Assembly (NCBI GenBank): GCA_900128585.1
Contig: LT642537.1
Location: forward strand, 1-15,004
Reading direction: 5' to 3'
Origin: Stramenopiles sp. TOSAG23-3
Lineage: Eukaryota > Sar
Length of the DNA: 15,004 nt
Shown here: positions 15,004 to 15,004 of the stretch, piece by piece
How positions within the stretch are numbered: position 1 is the stretch's first letter
How the letters are laid out: each line of letters opens with the position of its first letter
Made by a program: the position numbers and the translations under genes
The notes under the pieces: model-generated
Told to the model about the DNA's origin: nothing
Database searches by the model: none
Seen by the model: only the letters and a program-made list of their open reading frames with translations

Positions 15004-15004
15004 C

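Noticed and set aside
1-15004. Defence system, CRISPR array, prophage or transposon
   Set aside because: No regularly spaced repeats, no recombinase, nuclease or reverse-transcriptase motifs, and no terminal inverted repeats were seen; the repeats are simple microsatellites.

Overview
The window looks like nuclear DNA of a compact, gene-dense protist. Seven long uninterrupted reading frames, all visibly GC-rich, sit in strongly AT-rich spacers full of microsatellites (GAAA, GAA/CTT, CAA, TTATTA, poly-A, poly-G). Bacterial origin is excluded by the content: a mitochondrial carrier, a MAP2K-like kinase, a sphingosine-1-phosphate-phosphatase-like membrane protein, an HMG-box-like protein, and spacers without Shine-Dalgarno sites or operons. 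Six of the seven chosen ATGs have a purine at -3, and several have a TATA-like stretch 20-80 nt upstream. I cannot name the lineage.

Layout, left to right: (GAAA)n and a 17-G run (1-364); a secreted or membrane Cys/His-rich protein (+, 585-2378); a Gfo/Idh/MocA oxidoreductase (-, 2443-3507); a short-chain dehydrogenase (-, 3960-4943); a repeat-rich divergent spacer (4944-5899); a mitochondrial carrier (+, 5900-6799); a spacer with a G-rich island; a MAP2K-like kinase (+, 7306-8922); an ADP-ribosylglycohydrolase/J1-crystallin-like protein with an N-myristoylation signature (-, 9124-10425); a repeat-rich divergent spacer (10426-11497); an SGPP-like membrane protein whose catalytic motifs appear lost (+, 11498-12889); a cryptic, probably spliced and poly-C-interrupted gene (+, about 13000-13769); and the 3' part of an HMG-box-like gene that runs off the right edge (-, 13978-15003).

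The genes do not form an obvious pathway or operon. Convergent pairs are closely packed (64 and 201 bp), while divergent and tandem spacers are 450-1070 bp and hold the low-complexity DNA. The one convergent spacer that breaks this rule (12890-13977, 1088 bp) is where the cryptic gene lies. The best leads are that gene, the two apparent pseudoenzymes (SGPP-like and J1-crystallin-like), and the Cys/His-rich surface protein with a C-terminal six-cysteine module. No virus, transposase, CRISPR array, tRNA or rRNA was recognised.
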